Source: Dactylis glomerata (taxonomy: Eukaryota; Streptophyta; Magnoliopsida; Poales; Poaceae). Taken from it: a stretch of 64,000 bases of DNA. The first letter of the stretch is position 1. Each line of letters starts with the position of its first letter. The notes under the pieces were generated by a model. It was not told the origin of the DNA. It ran no database searches and was given only the letters and a program-made list of their open reading frames with translations. Below are positions 60,206-64,000 of the stretch, piece by piece. The stretch covers positions 742,098 to 806,097 of the forward strand of contig QXEO01000722.1 of the NCBI GenBank assembly GCA_007115705.1, in the 5' to 3' direction. The position numbers were made by a program, and so were the translations under genes.

Positions 60206-63104
60206 TCTCCCCCCCCCCTTCAAAAGGCGTCGACCTCGACGCTCCAAGGTCTTCTCCATCATATGGTGACAAATCAGCAACGTTGAAGCTGTTGCTAACG
60301 CCACCAAACTCAGCAATAGGAATATCAATCGAGTAGGCATTGTCATTTATCTTGGCTAGCACCTTGTAAGGACCAGCACCACGCGGCCTCAACTTGGAAC
60401 TTCGCAGCTGTGGAAATCTATCCTTGCGCAGATGCACCCAAACCATATCGCCAGGCTGAAACAAAACTTCCTTTCTTGATTGGTTTCGTGTAGCAGCAAT
60501 GTTCTTGCCTTTCTTCTCAATGGCCTCTCGTGTCTTCTCATGAATTTTCTTCGCATAATCTGCTCTTTTTGATGCCTCCATATTAACTCTCTCATGCAAT
60601 GGAAGAGGCAGCAAATCTAGTGGTGTGATTGGTTTGAAACCATACACCACCTCGAAAGGACAAAACTGAGTAGTAGTGTGCACCGCTCTGTTATATGCAA
60701 ACTCAACATGTGGCAAACACTCCTCCCACTCACGCAGATTTTTCTTGATCATGGCTCGCAGCAATTGTGACAATGTTCTATTCACCACCTCCGTTTGACC
60801 ATCAGTTTGGGGATGACATGTAGTGCTGAACAGTAACTTCGTTCCCAGCTTGCCCCATAGTGTCTTCCAGAAGTAGCTCATAAACTTCACATCCCTGTCA
60901 GAAACAATTGTCTTGGGCACTCCATGCAAGCGGACAATGTCCCTGAAAAACAGATTAGCTATGTGGGACACATCGTCACTTTTGTGGCATGCAATAAAGT
61001 GTGCCATCTTAGAGAATCTATCCACTACCACAAATATACTATCATGACCTCTTTTAGTGCGTGGCAAACCTAACACAAAATCCATACTTATATCTTCCCA
61101 TGGTGTGGTAGGTGCAGGTAGTGGTGTATACAAACCGTGAGGCTTCAGCTTGGACTTGGACGTGTTGCATACAATGCAGCGCCTAACAAATCTGTCCACA
61201 TCACGCCTCATCTTGGGCCAATAAAAATGATCAGCGAGCATGAGAAGCGTCTTCTCACGCCCAAAGTGACCCATCAATCCGCCAGCATGTGATTCCTGCA
61301 ACAATAGCAAACGTACCGACGATTCTGGAACACATAGTTTGTTAGCACGAAACAAAAATCTATCATGTATGTGGTACTTGTCCCATGCATTTCTAAGCAT
61401 ACACAAACGATATGGTTCAGCAAAATCATGATCAGTGGCATACAAATCACACAAACTCTCTAAACCAGGAATTTTAACATCAAGATGCGTCAATAGCATG
61501 TTCTTCCTAGATAGAGCATCAGCAACAACATTTTCTTTCCCTTTCTTATACTTGATTATGTAGGGAAACGACTCAATGAACTCAACCCACTTAGCTAGGC
61601 GCCTATGCAAGTTAGATTGAGCTTTCAGATATTTTAAAGCTTCATGATCAGAATGTATGATAAATTCTTTTGGCCACAAATAATGTTGCCAAACCTCAAG
61701 AACTCGAACAAGCGCATACAATTCTTTATCATAAACAGGATAATTCAGTCTAGCACCAGAAAGTTTCTCGCTAAAATAAGCAATAGGTCTACCTTCTTGC
61801 ATCAACACACCACCAATTCCTATACCACTAGCATCACATTCAACCTCAAATTGCTTAGAAAAATCTGGTAGTGCAAGCAATGATGCAGAAGTAAGCAAAT
61901 GTTTCAGTTCATCAAATGCATGATCTTGGGCAGCGCCCCATACAAAAGGCACTCCTTTCTTAGTTAATTCATTCAATGGTGCAGCAATAGTACTAAAGTC
62001 TTTCACAAAACGCCGATAGAAACCAGCAAGACCATGAAAACTTCGTACTTGACTAACATTCATGGGAATAGGCCAATTTTGAATTGCTTCAATTTTAGAT
62101 GAATCTACCTCTACCCCATGCATAGATACAACATATCCCAGAAATATCACTTTATCTTTTGCAAATGTGCACTTCTCAAGGTTAGCATACAATTTAGCAT
62201 CACGCAACACTTGCAAAACTTGTCTAATATGCTCACAATGTTCAGATTCAGTGCGGCTATAAATAAGTATATCATCAAAATATACAACCACAAAACGACC
62301 AATAAACTCTCGCAAAACATGATTCATTAAGCGCATGAATGTGCTAGGTGCATTAGTAAGACCAAAAGGCATAACTAGCCACTCATATAAACCAAATTTA
62401 GTTTTGAAAGCAGTTTTCCATTCATCCCCTTCTTTCATCCTAATTTGATGGTATCCACTACGCAAATCAATCTTAGAGAAAATAGCAGCACCACTCAATT
62501 CATCTAGCATATCCTCTAAGCGTGGAATAGGATGACGATATCGAATAGTGATGTTATTAATAGCTCGACAATCTACGCACATGCGCCATGTACCATCTTT
62601 CTTAGGCACCAAAATAACAGGAACATCACAAGGGCTAAGAGAAACACGAATATACCCCTTGTCCAGAAGCGCTTGTACTTGTTGCTGTATTTCCTTTGTC
62701 TCTTCGGGGTTGGTCCTGTATGGCGCACGGTTTGGAAGAGTGGCACCAGGGATCAAATCAATTTGATGCTCAATTCCACGCAATGGTGGCAGTCCTGCGG
62801 GCACCTCCTCCGGAAACACATCGTCATACTCCTGCAATACATTAGAAACACCAAGAGAAACAGGTTGCATATCATTAGAAACTAACACCTCGCCTTTGTA
62901 CATAAGCACAAGTGGCATGGCTGTAGGATCCTCTCGAAATTCTACCATGTCTTCTTTGGTGGCTAATATAAGCAAACTAGGCAGTCTCTCACTTTTCATT
63001 ATATTTTCACTCATAGCTATTACATTATTTTCTCGTGTAGGTGGCTGTTCTAGCTTCACTTCTGTTTTCTGACGAGACTCATTGACAATTTGCTGCGGTG
63101 ACAT
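60081..63104 (-). CDS. pol: Reverse transcriptase-RNase H-integrase polyprotein
   Basis: 1007 aa from an ATG at 63104. Reverse transcriptase: catalytic Asp213 and YFDD (Asp277, Asp278). RNase H: Asp424, Glu461, Asp486, Asp529. Integrase: zinc finger His606, His613, Cys643, Cys646; catalytic Asp675, Asp736, Glu772 (D,D35E). The GPY-type C-terminal region ends LRPRGAGPYKVLAKINDNAY. All catalytic residues are present. Upstream the same frame holds a protease piece, separated by one TAG (63110-63108). At the 3' end the guanine run of the polypurine tract (about 60206-60218) appears to have changed length by one base: the natural tail (DDEDIPTIV..., GPITRARAKLIEQ) lies in the neighbouring frame, and the frame used here ends at 60081 after about 41 off-frame residues. 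Confidence 0.93.
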   Translation of the reverse strand: MSPQQIVNESRQKTEVKLEQPPTRENNVIAMSENIMKSERLPSLLILATKEDMVEFREDPTAMPLVLMYKGEVLVSNDMQPVSLGVSNVLQEYDDVFPEEVPAGLPPLRGIEHQIDLIPGATLPNRAPYRTNPEETKEIQQQVQALLDKGYIRVSLSPCDVPVILVPKKDGTWRMCVDCRAINNITIRYRHPIPRLEDMLDELSGAAIFSKIDLRSGYHQIRMKEGDEWKTAFKTKFGLYEWLVMPFGLTNAPSTFMRLMNHVLREFIGRFVVVYFDDILIYSRTESEHCEHIRQVLQVLRDAKLYANLEKCTFAKDKVIFLGYVVSMHGVEVDSSKIEAIQNWPIPMNVSQVRSFHGLAGFYRRFVKDFSTIAAPLNELTKKGVPFVWGAAQDHAFDELKHLLTSASLLALPDFSKQFEVECDASGIGIGGVLMQEGRPIAYFSEKLSGARLNYPVYDKELYALVRVLEVWQHYLWPKEFIIHSDHEALKYLKAQSNLHRRLAKWVEFIESFPYIIKYKKGKENVVADALSRKNMLLTHLDVKIPGLESLCDLYATDHDFAEPYRLCMLRNAWDKYHIHDRFLFRANKLCVPESSVRLLLLQESHAGGLMGHFGREKTLLMLADHFYWPKMRRDVDRFVRRCIVCNTSKSKLKPHGLYTPLPAPTTPWEDISMDFVLGLPRTKRGHDSIFVVVDRFSKMAHFIACHKSDDVSHIANLFFRDIVRLHGVPKTIVSDRDVKFMSYFWKTLWGKLGTKLLFSTTCHPQTDGQTEVVNRTLSQLLRAMIKKNLREWEECLPHVEFAYNRAVHTTTQFCPFEVVYGFKPITPLDLLPLPLHERVNMEASKRADYAKKIHEKTREAIEKKGKNIAATRNQSRKEVLFQPGDMVWVHLRKDRFPQLRSSKLRPRGAGPYKVLAKINDNAYSIDIPIAEFGGVSNSFNVADLSPYDGEDLGASRSTPFEGGGEMMRTSLLLFHLHSVMMTSKLLQRRSPMMKSELDLSQELVQS
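60206..60218 (-). other. Polypurine tract of element 6, also coding
   Basis: A run of about ten guanines followed by aga, directly against the LTR start. In the polyprotein it codes for glycines. Confidence 0.75.
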
Positions 63105-63107
63105 AGG

Positions 63108-63478
63108 CTATAGATTAATTTTCTTGCCCTTGAACTCCAAGTGATAGGTATTGGCTCGGCCATTGTGTTGCACATGGCGATCATACAGCCATGGCCGACC
63201 CAGTAGTAGGTGACAAACAGTCATAGGAACCACATCAAACTCAATGGAATCCTTGTATGGTCCTATCTCAAAATTCACACGCACCATATGATTTACCTTC
63301 ATCTCTCCATTATCACTCAACCATTGGATGTAGTAGGGATTTGGATGAGGTAAATATTTCAGATTTAGTTTGGCACATAGCTCCTTGCTTGCTAGATTGC
63401 GGCAGCTACCTCCATCAATGATTACTTTGCAAGCTTTGTTTGGGCCAACTAGTGCTTTTGTTTGGCTCTGATACCAAG
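63108..63478 (-). pseudogene. Protease part of element 6, no gag, ends at a TAG
   Basis: The frame is open from the primer-binding site onward: GPNKACKVIIDGGSC (active site codons 63416-63405), then YIQWLSDNGEMKV and VCHLLLGRPWLYDRH, ending KKINL and a TAG at 63110-63108. The next codon is CCT, then the ATG of pol in the same frame. Relatives read straight through here. The retropepsin motif set is intact, but the upstream gag and any normal start codon are missing. Confidence 0.8.
63466..63477 (-). other. Primer-binding site of element 6
   Basis: TGGTATCAGAGC on the minus strand close to the 5' LTR end at 63480, a perfect initiator-Met tRNA type site. Confidence 0.85.
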
Positions 63479-63479
63479 A

Positions 63480-64000
63480 TGATATGGGGTGGCCCGATCT
63501 TCTCAGTAAGCTTGCGGTAGTGATGATGATGATGATAGATAACTTGGTGTCGCCGATGATCGCTCCTCGCTAGATCCCTGATGCCAATGCAACAGCTCTC
63601 TACCCTTCAGATATTCACGACTTCACACACTTGCGCAACGTAGCCGTCGACCACGAAATGGTATAATTGCAATTCACTAATTCCCAATGGAATAGCAGAT
63701 CACACTTAACTTGCAATATATAATCTCCAGATCGAAACGAATTGGAGACAAGAATTCAAGATGAATGCTTACAGCAGTCTCAAGAACTAGGGTTTTGTTC
63801 TAAACATGGTCTAACCTCTCTATGGCGCATAGGCACTTAATATATGGGGGGAGTGCGGCTGGCCAAAGGGCAGCCGACCTGACCTGGTCCTCTAACGTGG
63901 TTCGACTCAACCTTATGTGATACAAACTGACCCAATGGTTGGGTGCAGCCAACTTGGCGCGCAGGCCTTAGGTGTATGGCGCACAAACACTTGGTGGTGC
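63480..64000 (-). repeat. 5' LTR of element 6, partial
   Basis: 521 bases matching 59315-59836; continues beyond the window. Confidence 0.88.

Larger units (their letters stand above)
59315..64000 (-). mobile_element. Gag-less chromovirus with near-intact pol (element 6), partial
   Basis: 3' LTR at 59315-60205 (891 bp), pol, a protease remnant, primer-binding site, and the first 521 bases of the 5' LTR (63480 onward); the rest lies outside the window. Over the shared part the LTRs differ at about 6 positions plus a 3-base indel (1.2%). The protease coding begins directly at the primer-binding site, so leader and gag are absent. Polymerase text and the LTR-encoded C-terminal tail suggest the CRM-like branch of chromoviruses. 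It inserted into element 5's LTR at attac. Confidence 0.88.

Overview
The window is repeat-dense plant nuclear DNA. I find no intact host gene. Almost every stretch that can be identified is an LTR retrotransposon, a solo LTR, a MITE or a decayed transposase. The mix (Tat, Athila and chromovirus Gypsy elements, an Angela/BARE-like Copia LTR, Stowaway MITEs, and a retrotransposon with LTRs over 4 kb like the barley LARDs) points to a Pooideae grass with a large genome (Triticeae or Aveneae). The species cannot be named from sequence alone, and family names below are by resemblance.

Layout. (1) 1-23471: a single Copia LTR has been split by three complete insertions. These are a Tat-lineage Gypsy element (2-9816), a gag-pro-only chromovirus (10938-14880) and a gag-pro-only Athila element (15034-23217). 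The last two have perfect 5-bp target-site duplications (TSDs), and the single visible base left of the first is compatible with one. The Tat element carries spliced antisense genes, and the last exon of one of them is itself interrupted by a chromovirus solo LTR with its own TSD (5038-5595). (2) 23472-35900: older, decayed DNA with a minus-strand gag remnant, two Stowaway MITEs, a GC-rich block next to a tagcaaaa repeat array, a minus-strand Gypsy LTR with a gene-like fragment, a decayed Athila-type LTR, and an hAT element with an 8-bp TSD. (3) 35690-59314: a PIF/Harbinger transposase pseudogene was split by a LARD-like element with 4.14-kb LTRs. Its two halves now lie 15 kb apart in opposite orientation, with Athila-type LTRs in head-to-head orientation between them, which implies an inversion (or an assembly error). 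Inside this span is a further nest: a LARD-type LTR, a chromovirus derivative (42304-45193) and chromovirus and LARD fragments. (4) 59315-64000: a chromovirus with a nearly intact RT-RNase H-integrase frame but no gag, running off the right edge.

How the parts relate. Three chromovirus derivatives divide the usual gene set: one has gag-pro, one has only a protease-like protein, one has pro-pol without gag. In all three the reading frame runs through the polypurine tract into the 3' LTR. LTR divergence counted by eye gives a relative order of insertion: gag-pro chromovirus (0.5%), protease-only and pol-bearing chromoviruses (about 1.1%), Athila (2.8%), Tat (4.8%), LARD-like (5.3%). No search or alignment program was used; boundaries rest on TG...CA ends, primer-binding sites, polypurine tracts and TSDs read directly.
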